64,000 nt of DNA, from assembly GCF_041435355.1 (NCBI RefSeq), contig NZ_CP108442.1:5392501-5456500 (forward strand), in the 5' to 3' direction. The notes below the pieces were generated by a model. The model had not been told where the DNA came from. It ran no database searches and was given only the letters and a program-made list of their open reading frames with translations. Shown piece after piece: positions 44,846 to 52,394 of this stretch (positions within the stretch are counted from its first letter, which is position 1; each line of letters opens with the position of its first letter). The DNA is from Streptomyces sp. NBC_01276. GTDB lineage: Bacteria > Actinomycetota > Actinomycetes > Streptomycetales > Streptomycetaceae. The position numbers and the translations under genes were made by a program.

Positions 44846-45886
44846 ATGGCTGCCGACACCAGCCAGTCGGTGGCGAAGGCCGCGGGCGCGGACGCCGGGG
44901 AGAACTCCGGCGCCGCCCGCGGCCCCAGCCGCGCGACTGCCAACGGAAATCCCCGGCCCGGCCGCGGCCTCGGCCGCGCCCTCGCCACGCACTGGTACGC
45001 CTGGGCCATGGTCGCCCCGGTGGTGCTCGTCCTCGGCGTGATCATCGGGTGGCCGCTCGTCCGGGGCGTCTACCTGTCGCTCACCGACGCCAACGAGCGC
45101 AACGTCTCCCGCACCATCGGCGTGCGCCACATCGAGGCGACGTACGAGTTCGTCGGGCTCGACAACTACACGGCCGTGCTCGGTGACCCGGTCTTCTGGC
45201 AGCGGCTGGTGTGGACGGTGCTGTGGACCGTCGCCTGCGTCTCCATCACCTTCGTCCTGGGCCTCGCCCTGGCCACCATGCTCAACCGGCAGTTCCGGGG
45301 GCGTGCCGCCTACCGGATGGCCCTCATCCTGCCCTGGGCCGTCCCCGGCTTCGTCTCCGTCTTCGCCTGGCGGTTCCTCTTCAACCGCGACAACGGCATC
45401 CTCAACAAGGTCCTCGACGGCGGCGGCATCTCCGCCGTGCCGTGGCTCGACGACCCCACCTGGGCCAAGTTCTCCGTCATCGCCGTCAACGTCTGGCTCG
45501 GCGTCCCCTTCATGATGGTCGCCCTGCTCGGCGGCCTGCAGTCCATCCCCGGCGAGCTCTACGAGGCCGCCGAGATGGACGGCGCCCGGCCCTGGCAGCG
45601 GTTCCGGCACATCACCCTGCCCGGACTGCGCGCCGTCAGCATGACCGTGATCCTGCTCTCCACCATCTGGACCTTCAACATGTTCCCGGTGATCTTCCTG
45701 CTGACGCGGGGCGGTCCCGGCGACTCCACCGAGATCCTGGTGACCCAGGCCTTCCGCGAGGCCTTCATCGCGAGCCCCCGCGACTTCGCCGGCTCCGCGA
45801 CCTGGGGCGTCCTCATCCTCGCCCTGCTCATGATCTTCGCGCTGGTCTACCGGCGCTCGCTGCGCAAGCAGGGAGAGGTGTGGTGA
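44846..45886 (+). CDS. malF: Maltodextrin ABC permease MalF
   Basis: A 346-residue importer permease. The N-terminus (about 45 residues) is soluble and Ala/Arg-rich, and about six hydrophobic helices follow, starting with WYAWAMVAPVVLVLGVIIGWPLV. The EAA loop that contacts the ATPase is seen as GELYEAAEMDGARPWQRFRHITLPGL. It begins nine bases after malE and ends by overlap with malG. No ATPase gene is linked; the general sugar-importer ATPase MsiK, encoded elsewhere, usually energises such systems in Streptomyces. Confidence 0.94.
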   Translation: MAADTSQSVAKAAGADAGENSGAARGPSRATANGNPRPGRGLGRALATHWYAWAMVAPVVLVLGVIIGWPLVRGVYLSLTDANERNVSRTIGVRHIEATYEFVGLDNYTAVLGDPVFWQRLVWTVLWTVACVSITFVLGLALATMLNRQFRGRAAYRMALILPWAVPGFVSVFAWRFLFNRDNGILNKVLDGGGISAVPWLDDPTWAKFSVIAVNVWLGVPFMMVALLGGLQSIPGELYEAAEMDGARPWQRFRHITLPGLRAVSMTVILLSTIWTFNMFPVIFLLTRGGPGDSTEILVTQAFREAFIASPRDFAGSATWGVLILALLMIFALVYRRSLRKQGEVW

Positions 45887-46788
45887 CCGTGACCACCGCC
45901 GACCAGACCGCCCGCGAGAAGACCGCCCGCGACGAGGGTGCCCGCGGCAAGACCGCCCGTGCCCGCGGCAGCCGCTCCCCGCTCGCCTCCGTCGGCCTGC
46001 ACGCCACGCTCCTCGTCGCGTCCGTCGTGGCCGTGTTCCCGGTGCTGTGGATCCTGCTGACCTCGCTCAAGCCCGCGAAGTACGCGATCACCACGGACTT
46101 CGTGAAGGAACCCAACCTCGGCAACTACCGCTACCTGCTGGAGGACAGCCACTTCCTGGCCTGGTTCGGCAACTCCGTCCTGGTCGCCGGCGTCACCACC
46201 GTCCTCGGCGTGTTCATCGCCGCCACCACCGGATACGCCGTCAGCCGCTTCAAGTTCCCGGGCATGAAGCCCCTGATGTGGACGCTGCTCATCACGCAGA
46301 TGTTCCCGATGGCCATCCTCATCGTCCCGCTCTACAACCTCATGGGCGACCTCGGGCTGCTCAACCAGCCCCTCGGCCTGATCATCACCTACCTCACCAT
46401 CGCCGTGCCGTTCTGCGCGTGGATGATGAAGGGCTTCTTCGACACCATCCCGGTCGAGATCGACGAATCCGGCCGGGTCGACGGACTCAACCCCTTCGGC
46501 ACCTTCTGGCGCCTGATCCTGCCGCTCGCCAAGCCCGGCCTCGCCGTCACCGGCTTCTACGCCTTCATCACGGCCTGGGGCGAGGTCGCCTACGCCTCCG
46601 CCTTCATGGTCGGCGACGAGAACCTCACCCTCGCCGGCGGACTCCAGACCTTCGTCACCCAGTACACCTCCAACTGGGGTGCCATGAGCGCGGCCTCCGT
46701 ACTCATCGCCATCCCGGCGGCGATCTTCTTCCTCTTCGCCCAGCGTCACCTCGTCGCCGGGATGACAGCGGGCGCCACCAAGGGCTGA
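45883..46788 (+). CDS. malG: Maltodextrin ABC permease MalG
   Basis: A 301-residue permease partner of MalF. It has a charged Thr/Arg-rich N-terminus and six hydrophobic helices, with the EAA-type loop near VEIDESGRVDGLNPFGTFWRLILPLAKPG. The start GTG 45883 overlaps the malF stop by four bases (GTGA) and has a GGGAGAGG ribosome site; GTG 45880 is also possible. The final segment AQRHLVAGMTAGATKG matches the MalG ending. A GH13 gene follows 49 bp later in the same operon. Confidence 0.93.
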   Translation: MTVTTADQTAREKTARDEGARGKTARARGSRSPLASVGLHATLLVASVVAVFPVLWILLTSLKPAKYAITTDFVKEPNLGNYRYLLEDSHFLAWFGNSVLVAGVTTVLGVFIAATTGYAVSRFKFPGMKPLMWTLLITQMFPMAILIVPLYNLMGDLGLLNQPLGLIITYLTIAVPFCAWMMKGFFDTIPVEIDESGRVDGLNPFGTFWRLILPLAKPGLAVTGFYAFITAWGEVAYASAFMVGDENLTLAGGLQTFVTQYTSNWGAMSAASVLIAIPAAIFFLFAQRHLVAGMTAGATKG

Positions 46789-46837
46789 CCACCCGCGCCC
46801 GCCCCCGCATCACCGGCCCGATCTCTCCAAGGACGAC

Positions 46838-48442
46838 ATGACCCAGCACCTCGCCGAAACGCTCTCCACCTCCAGCGGCACCCTGCCCGGCTGGTGGAGA
46901 GAAGCGGTGATCTACCAGGTCTATCCGCGCAGCTTCGCCGACTCCAACGGGGACGGCATGGGGGACCTCGAAGGCATCCGCACCCGCCTGCCCTACCTCA
47001 AGGAACTCGGCGTCGACGCCGTCTGGCTGAGCCCCTTCTACGCCTCCCCGCAGGCCGACGCCGGCTACGACGTCGCCGACTACCGGGCCATCGACCCCAT
47101 GTTCGGCAGCCTGCACGACGCGGACGCCGTGATCCGCGAGGCCCACGCGCTCGGGCTGCGCATCATCGTCGACCTCGTCCCCAACCACTGCTCCGACCAG
47201 CACGAATGGTTCAAGCAGGCCCTCCGTGAAGGCCCCGGCAGCCCGCTGCGCGAACGCTTCCACTTCCGCCCCGGCCAGGGCGAGAACGGCGAGCTGCCGC
47301 CCAACGACTGGGAATCCCTCTTCGGCGGACCCTCCTGGACCCGCGTCGCCGACGGCGAGTGGTACCTGCACCTCTTCGCCTCGGAACAGCCCGACTTCAA
47401 CTGGGAACACCCGGCCGTCCAGGACGAGTTCCGCTCCATCCTGCGGTTCTGGCTCGACCTCGGCACCGACGGCTTCCGCATCGACGTCGCCCACGGCCTC
47501 GTCAAGGCCCCCGGCCTGCCCGACCTCGGCCGCAACGAACAGCTCAAGCTGCTCGGCAACCAGGTCCTGCCCTTCTTCGACCAGGACGGCGTCCACGAGA
47601 TCTACCGCTCCTGGCGGACCGTCCTCGACGAATACGCCGGGGACCGCATAGGCGTCGCCGAGGCCTGGACCCCCAGCGCCGAGCGCACCGCGCTCTACCT
47701 GCGGCCCGACGAGCTCCACCAGGCCTTCAACTTCCACTACCTGAACACCGGCTGGGACGCGGACGCGCTGCGCGCCGCCATCGACGACTCCCTCGACGCG
47801 ATGCGGCCCGTCGGCGCCCCCACCACGTGGGTGCTGTCCAACCACGACGTGGTGCGGCACGTGACCCGCTACGGCGGTGGGGAGCAGGGCCTCGCCCGCG
47901 CGCGGGCGGCGGCGCTGCTGATGCTGGCCCTGCCCGGGTCGGCGTACGTCTACCAGGGCGAGGAACTGGGCCTGCCCGAGGTCACCGACCTGCCCGACGA
48001 GGTCCGCCAGGACCCGTCCTTCTTCAAGGAGAACGGCCAGGAAGGCCTGCGCGACGGCTGCCGCGTACCGATCCCGTGGTCGGGCGCCGAGGCCCCGTAC
48101 GGCTTCGGCGACGGCGGCAGCTGGCTGCCCCAGCCCGCCGCGTGGGCGGGGCTGAGCGTCGAGGCGCAGACCGGCGACCCGGCGTCGACGCTGGAGCTCT
48201 ACCGGACGGCGCTGCGCATCCGCCGCGAGCGGCCGGAACTGGGCGCGGGCGACGCCGTGGAGTGGCTGCCCGCCCCCGCCGGGGTGCTGGCCTTCCGGCG
48301 CGGCGGCTTCGTCTGCACCGTCAACACCACGGGCGAACCCGTACGGATGCCCGCGCCCGGGACGGTGCTGCTCGCCAGCACGGCCCCGGCCGGGGACGCG
48401 GACCTGCTCCCGGCCGACAGCGCGGTGTGGTGGCTGGGGTGA
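46838..48442 (+). CDS. aglA: GH13 alpha-glucosidase, cytoplasmic (copy 2, AglA-like)
   Basis: A 534-residue GH13 enzyme without a signal peptide. Catalytic regions are VPNHCSDQHEWF, GFRIDVAHG (nucleophile Asp), GVAEAW (Glu) and LSNHDVVRH (Asp). It is closely similar to copy 1 along its whole length; for example both read LPGSAYVYQGEELGLPEV. As the last enzyme of the malEFG operon it should cleave the imported maltodextrins to glucose. The start ATG 46838 has AAGGAC upstream. Its stop overlaps the start of a second LacI-type repressor gene by four bases. Confidence 0.93.
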   Translation: MTQHLAETLSTSSGTLPGWWREAVIYQVYPRSFADSNGDGMGDLEGIRTRLPYLKELGVDAVWLSPFYASPQADAGYDVADYRAIDPMFGSLHDADAVIREAHALGLRIIVDLVPNHCSDQHEWFKQALREGPGSPLRERFHFRPGQGENGELPPNDWESLFGGPSWTRVADGEWYLHLFASEQPDFNWEHPAVQDEFRSILRFWLDLGTDGFRIDVAHGLVKAPGLPDLGRNEQLKLLGNQVLPFFDQDGVHEIYRSWRTVLDEYAGDRIGVAEAWTPSAERTALYLRPDELHQAFNFHYLNTGWDADALRAAIDDSLDAMRPVGAPTTWVLSNHDVVRHVTRYGGGEQGLARARAAALLMLALPGSAYVYQGEELGLPEVTDLPDEVRQDPSFFKENGQEGLRDGCRVPIPWSGAEAPYGFGDGGSWLPQPAAWAGLSVEAQTGDPASTLELYRTALRIRRERPELGAGDAVEWLPAPAGVLAFRRGGFVCTVNTTGEPVRMPAPGTVLLASTAPAGDADLLPADSAVWWLG

Positions 48443-49449
48443 CCTCCCCGCTCCGGCTGACGGACATCGCCGCGCAGGCCGAGGTCAGCGAGGCGACGGT
48501 CAGCCGTGTGCTCAACGGCAAGGCGGGCGTGGCGGCCGGCACCCGGCACCGGGTGCTGGCCGCGCTCGACCTGCTCGGCTACGAGCGGCCCGTACGGCTG
48601 AAACGGCGCAGCAACGGGCTGGTGGGCCTGCTCATCCCCGAGCTGACCAACCCGATCTTCCCGGCGTTCGCCCAGGTCATAGAGCAGGCGCTGGCCGGGC
48701 ACGGTTACACGCCGGTGCTCTGCACGCAGACCCCGGGCGGGGCCACCGAGGACGAGCTGGTGGAGCAGCTGGAGGAACGCGGGGTCACCGGCATCGTGTT
48801 CCTGTCCGGGCTGCACGCGGACGCGTCGGCCGACCCCGCGCGCTACCAGCGGCTGGCGGCGCGCGGGGTCCCGTTCGTCCTGATCAACGGCTTCAACGAG
48901 GCCATCAGCGCCCCCTTCGTCTCCCCGGACGACCGGGCGGCCGCCGACATGGCCGTGCGGCACCTGGAGGAGCTGGGCCACCGCCGCATCGGCCTCGCGA
49001 TCGGGCCGACGCGCTACGTCCCCTCCGCCCGCAAGGAGCAGGGCTTCCTCGCGGCGGTGCCGGGGGCGGCGGCCGAGGGGCTGGTCCAGCGCACCCTGTT
49101 CACGGTCGAGGGCGGCCACGCGGCGGGCGGCGCCCTGCTGGACCGGGGCTGTACGGGGGTGGTCTGCGCGAGCGACATGATGGCCCTCGGCGTCATCCGC
49201 GCGGCCCGCGAACGGGGGCTGCGGGTCCCGCAGGACGTCTCGGTGGTCGGCTTCGACGACTCCCCGCTCATCGCCTTCACGGACCCGCCCCTGACCACGG
49301 TCCGCCAGCCGGTCCGCGCGATGGCCACGGCGGCGGTCGGCGCCCTCCTGGAAGCGGTGGCCGGCACCCCGGTCCAGCGCACGGAGTACGTCTTCCAGCC
49401 GGAACTGGTGGTACGCGGCTCCACGGGCCCGGGGCCGGAGGGGGGCTGA
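48439..49449 (+). CDS. LacI-family repressor (copy 2), coupled to aglA
   Basis: A 336-residue LacI-family protein with a helix-turn-helix (LTDIAAQAEVSEATVSRVLNGK) almost identical to copy 1, including the recognition helix. The sensor domain (GLLIPELTNPIFPAF, VVCASDMMALGVI, GFDDSPLIAFTDPPLTT) is shorter by about eight residues between the GF and TVEGG segments. GTG 48439 overlaps the aglA stop (GTGA), so production is tied to the operon it may repress. Two repressors of nearly identical DNA-binding surface suggest shared operators with different effectors. The effector is unknown. Confidence 0.9.
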   Translation: MTSPLRLTDIAAQAEVSEATVSRVLNGKAGVAAGTRHRVLAALDLLGYERPVRLKRRSNGLVGLLIPELTNPIFPAFAQVIEQALAGHGYTPVLCTQTPGGATEDELVEQLEERGVTGIVFLSGLHADASADPARYQRLAARGVPFVLINGFNEAISAPFVSPDDRAAADMAVRHLEELGHRRIGLAIGPTRYVPSARKEQGFLAAVPGAAAEGLVQRTLFTVEGGHAAGGALLDRGCTGVVCASDMMALGVIRAARERGLRVPQDVSVVGFDDSPLIAFTDPPLTTVRQPVRAMATAAVGALLEAVAGTPVQRTEYVFQPELVVRGSTGPGPEGG

Positions 49450-49589
49450 GGGGGCTGGGGGGGGGCTTCCGGCGCGGGCTCGCCATCGCCCCCTCGACCC
49501 CCTGGGACGGGTCGGGGCCTGCCCACCCGCCCCCGGGTGCGGTCGGGGCTTCGGGGGGCGGGGCCTTACCCGGCCCGGATCAAGGAGGG

Positions 49590-49741
49590 TTTGGGGGTTT
49601 CCCGTCAGTCTCATCGTCCTTCCGCGTCGGGCCGGGCTGTCAAGGGCGCTCCTTCGTCGCGTCGCTTCGCGATGGCCTTCGGCCACCCTTGACAGCCCGT
49701 CCCGCCACGGAATGCCAAAGACTGCCGGGAAACCCCCAAAA
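49590..49741. repeat. 152-bp imperfect inverted repeat
   Basis: Outer arms 49589-49611 and 49719-49741 match at 21 of 23 positions, and inner arms 49634-49646 (gggctgtcaaggg) and 49686-49698 match perfectly over 13. A short hairpin (ggccttcggcc, 49674-49684) sits near the centre. The parts between the arms pair weakly. No ORF of interest spans it. From memory, similar sequences recur between genes in Streptomyces. It may be a non-autonomous repeat element or a structured RNA. It also separates the mal operon from the following unrelated genes. Confidence 0.6.
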
Positions 49742-49968
49742 GAACGGTTACCGGGGACAGGACTGGAGGAGCGGCCCCGTCAGCGATGCGCGGCCCGGCT
49801 CCGTCCGGGTGGGCCGGAGATGCGGGCCGACATCCCCCTGATCCAGGGCCGGGGGAGGCCAGACCACGCGAAACGGCGATGAGACCGTCCGGAGAAGCCC
49901 CCCGGCGCGTCAGATCGCTACGCCCTCCGCACGGCTTGGCGTCTGCGGTCCGCCTGGGGCAGAGGTGA
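49742..49968. other. Intergenic stretch without a recognised gene
   Basis: With the G-run-rich 49450-49589 and the inverted repeat, this completes the only gap over 300 bp. A 60-codon open frame at 49786-49968 has no ribosome site and a Pro/Arg/Gly composition typical of chance high-GC frames. I see no promoter or RNA gene in it. Confidence 0.6.
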
Positions 49969-50550
49969 CTATCGGGGGAGGAAGGTCTCGCGCCAGGTCA
50001 GCGACGACATGTTCAGGGCGGCATCGGCCAGGGACTTGGCGGAGGCCGTCTTCAACGCGTTGAGGCTGGAGTCGATCCAGTTCTGAACGTTCGCGTTGCC
50101 CTGTTCACGGTATTCGACCGCTTGGATCAGGCATTCGAGTTTGTCCGCGTCGTGAGCGATGACCACCTCGGGGTCGGTGCCGTTCTCGTAGTCCTCCACG
50201 ACCGCCTGGATGCCGGCGGCGACGGCCGGGTGGGCGGCAGCGAGCTGGTCGGCGGTGATCTCCTCGTTCGAGGCGGCTTTGAGGTAGCGGCGGCCGATGT
50301 GGGGGATGTCGCCGAGGCGGGTTTCCTGGGTGTCGTGCATGACGCACATCAGCGTGACACGGGCGGCATCGGCGCCCTCCATCATCGCGAGGACGGCGCC
50401 GATGGCCGCGACCCGGAAGCTGTGCTCGGCGATGCTTTCCGGGTCCCTGACTCCGGTGTGCCACCACCCCGACCGGCGCTCACGCTTCAGGACGCCCAGC
50501 TCGAACAGGAAGCCCGCCGTACCCTCTGCATTGGCCGTCTCGTCTGCCAT
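49969..50550 (-). CDS. HD-domain phosphohydrolase (YfbR/HDDC2-like)
   Basis: A 193-residue protein with the HD metal-site pattern: WHTGVRDPESIAEHSFRVA (first His), MHDTQETRLGDIPH (His-Asp pair plus Glu) and HDADKLECLIQA (distal Asp). The order and length match YfbR/HDDC2-type 5'-deoxynucleotidases, which remove phosphate from nucleoside monophosphates. ATG 50550 has a GGAGGG site six bases upstream. It lies 19 bp downstream of the XRE-type regulator gene on the same strand, so the two are probably cotranscribed. Nucleotide-degrading HD enzymes occur in some defence systems, but nothing here proves that role. Confidence 0.87.
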   Translation of the reverse strand: MADETANAEGTAGFLFELGVLKRERRSGWWHTGVRDPESIAEHSFRVAAIGAVLAMMEGADAARVTLMCVMHDTQETRLGDIPHIGRRYLKAASNEEITADQLAAAHPAVAAGIQAVVEDYENGTDPEVVIAHDADKLECLIQAVEYREQGNANVQNWIDSSLNALKTASAKSLADAALNMSSLTWRETFLPR

Positions 50551-50569
50551 GTGGTGCCCTCCGAGTTGG

Positions 50570-51658
50570 TCAGTGATGCCCGCTTAGACGGTAGTGCACT
50601 GTGTTCAGCTCGCGCCTGGACCTTTCCGACAGCGCCTTTCCATCCAGTAGTTGGGTGGTCAGGTGTGCCAATGTTCGGGTCAGGTCACGGGCTGCCAGTG
50701 GCAGCCATGGGTGGGCTTCCAACAAGGCCCACACGGTGTGCGCGTAGAGGTCCAGGAACCCAGGTGCCCGATGGAGGCCGTGCACCAGGCCGCGAAGCAG
50801 TGCGACGGGGTCCCAGTGCGTCATTTTCCGGTCACGCATGAAGGCGTCGTTGGCTTGGGGCCGCTGTATAACGCCTAGCCAAAGGGCCCAGTAGTTGAGA
50901 TTGGCCACCTCGCCGTCGTCGCTGTCTGCCATCGAGCGATCGATGAAGTCCCACAGAGGTTGAGGGTCGCCCAGTCGCGCCAGTGCCGTGGCGGTGGATC
51001 GCGCCTCCGCCCAGTGGGGTGTCCAGCCGCGCCCTACGAGCACGCCGCGCCGGGCGTGGAGTGCGTGGGCCGTCCATGACGCGGCGTCGGGACCCGGGTC
51101 GTAGGAGAGCAGGTAGAGGCTCTGGCGGTGGAGGAGTGAACTCTCGCCGCCGACTCGTACCGCGGCCTCGGCGGTGTCGCGAAGGTGTGAGAAGAAGGCG
51201 GCCCGCTCGGTAGGGGTGAGCTGTGGTGCCGATGCGACGGGGCCCCGGCGAGCAGGAACGGGCCGTCGGCGAAGTGCGGGCGGGGCGGAACCGTTGACCG
51301 CCCACGCGACCATATGTGCCGTATCCCTGGTGTGGACCCACTCCGAGAGGGGGTGTGGTTCTTCGGGGCGGGCAGGGGTCAGCGCCGCTTCGACGATGCG
51401 GTCGGCGTCCATCGCGGCATCCAGGAGGGCGACGACGTCCGTGTCCGCGCCCAGCGCAGGTAAACGGCGACGGAGGCTGAGCAGATCGGCGCCCCGCATG
51501 TTCGAGACCGGCCGACGGCCGGACTCCCAGCCTTGGTACGTACCCACACCCACACCGAGGAGTTCGGACATCTCCTCCTGCGAGCGGGGGATGCTCTCCC
51601 GCGCAGTGCGGAGCACGAAGCCCGAGACGAGCCCCATGCCTCGCGTGCTGACTGGCAC
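50570..51658 (-). CDS. XRE-type helix-turn-helix regulator with long helical C-terminus
   Basis: A 362-residue protein. The N-terminal helix-turn-helix is in residues about 10-60 (SQEEMSELLGVGVGTYQGWESGRRPV), the Cro/C1 pattern seen in many Streptomyces regulators. The remaining about 300 residues are Leu/Ala/Trp-rich and probably helical (AAFFSHLRDTAEAAV; LARLGDPQPLWDFIDRSMAD), resembling a tetratricopeptide-like sensor. GTG 51658 was chosen (GGGGGT upstream); ATG 51637 is a real alternative. It is upstream of the HD phosphohydrolase gene and diverges from a chain of three tiny ORFs, a layout common for regulator/small-protein pairs. Confidence 0.82.
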   Translation of the reverse strand: MPVSTRGMGLVSGFVLRTARESIPRSQEEMSELLGVGVGTYQGWESGRRPVSNMRGADLLSLRRRLPALGADTDVVALLDAAMDADRIVEAALTPARPEEPHPLSEWVHTRDTAHMVAWAVNGSAPPALRRRPVPARRGPVASAPQLTPTERAAFFSHLRDTAEAAVRVGGESSLLHRQSLYLLSYDPGPDAASWTAHALHARRGVLVGRGWTPHWAEARSTATALARLGDPQPLWDFIDRSMADSDDGEVANLNYWALWLGVIQRPQANDAFMRDRKMTHWDPVALLRGLVHGLHRAPGFLDLYAHTVWALLEAHPWLPLAARDLTRTLAHLTTQLLDGKALSERSRRELNTVHYRLSGHH

Positions 51659-51822
51659 TGGGACCCCCGGTCACTTCGGCGAGACATCTCGTACCAGCGG
51701 TGAGTGTTCACGCAACTACAGCGGGCTTAGGTTCGGTACGTCAACGCCTCAAGGGGCCTTTTCCCACTGACGGTTCACGGCGTACCGCAGCTGCCGAGAC
51801 AGCCTTGAAGGGGTGATTCGGC

Positions 51823-51936
51823 ATGCCCGGACTTCTTGAGGACCTCACCTCCAACAGACTCCCTCACATCGACAGGAGCCCCACCATGTTCTGTGCGGAC
51901 GATGAGCGGCGCTCGGCCCCCTCGGGGTCGGCGTGA
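51823..51936 (+). CDS. 37-residue peptide ORF
   Basis: A very short ORF starting at ATG 51823, with a good ribosome site (AAGGGGTG) about eight bases upstream. The peptide reads MPGLLEDLTSNRLPHIDR followed by SPTMFCADDERRSAPSGSA, with a single Cys. Its stop TGA overlaps the next ORF's ATG (TGATG), so translation is coupled. Such short leaders can be regulatory peptides, precursor peptides or uORFs. No family is recognised. Confidence rests on the ribosome site and the coupling. Confidence 0.4.
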   Translation: MPGLLEDLTSNRLPHIDRSPTMFCADDERRSAPSGSA

Positions 51937-52136
51937 TGACGGCGGAACCCGCCAGGTGGCATGAAGAGCCGGTGGTGCTGCCCGTCAGGGGCGGTCGCCC
52001 CGTGCCCCGGCCGGTAGCGGGGTGCCCGGAGTGCGAGCGGTTGGCGGTCCTGCGGAAGGCCGCCGTGCAGGAGAGGGACGAATCCGTGGTCGTCGACTGC
52101 AACGTGCTCCTGAGGATGCACGGGACGGGGCACTGA
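51936..52136 (+). CDS. Small CxxC protein of unknown function
   Basis: A 66-residue product starting at ATG 51936 (or GTG 51933). A Pro/Arg-rich first half is followed by CPECERLAVLRKAAVQERD and VVVDCNVLLRMHGTGH. The CxxC pair, a third Cys and two final His could form a zinc site. The start overlaps the stop of the 37-residue ORF, and its own stop overlaps the following ATG (TGATG), so three genes are chained. No family is recognised. It is divergent from the XRE regulator. Confidence 0.55.
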   Translation: MTAEPARWHEEPVVLPVRGGRPVPRPVAGCPECERLAVLRKAAVQERDESVVVDCNVLLRMHGTGH

Positions 52137-52372
52137 TGGACATGCAGACGTGGCGGGACGGGTGGGTGCGGGCCACCGACGCGGCCGAGGCCGTACGGAC
52201 TTCCCTGGCCGCGCTCGGGGTTTCCGAAGACGCGTGGCGCGGCCTCCGTCCCCTGGTCACGGAGGCCGGTGGGCCGTTGGTCGATCTCGGCACCGTCCGG
52301 GCAGAGGCGGCGGAGCGGCTCGCCGAGGCGCTGCGGGCCGTGATGACCACCGACGTCGACACGTACCCGTAG
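52136..52372 (+). CDS. Small helical protein of unknown function
   Basis: A 78-residue protein starting at ATG 52136, which overlaps the previous stop by one base (TGATG). It is rich in Ala, Leu, Glu and Arg (WVRATDAAEAVRTSLAALG; RAEAAERLAEALRAVM) and probably forms three helices. It has no signal peptide or Cys. Third and last of the chained small ORFs. Its stop lies 23 bp from the convergent peptidase gene. The function is not known; the layout suggests it acts with the CxxC protein. Confidence 0.6.
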   Translation: MDMQTWRDGWVRATDAAEAVRTSLAALGVSEDAWRGLRPLVTEAGGPLVDLGTVRAEAAERLAEALRAVMTTDVDTYP

Positions 52373-52394
52373 GGTGCCGGCGGCCTCGGTCGGG

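Noticed and set aside
49786..49968. A 60-codon open frame in the intergenic gap
   Set aside because: No ribosome site, low-complexity Pro/Arg/Gly composition, and it ends against the HD gene.
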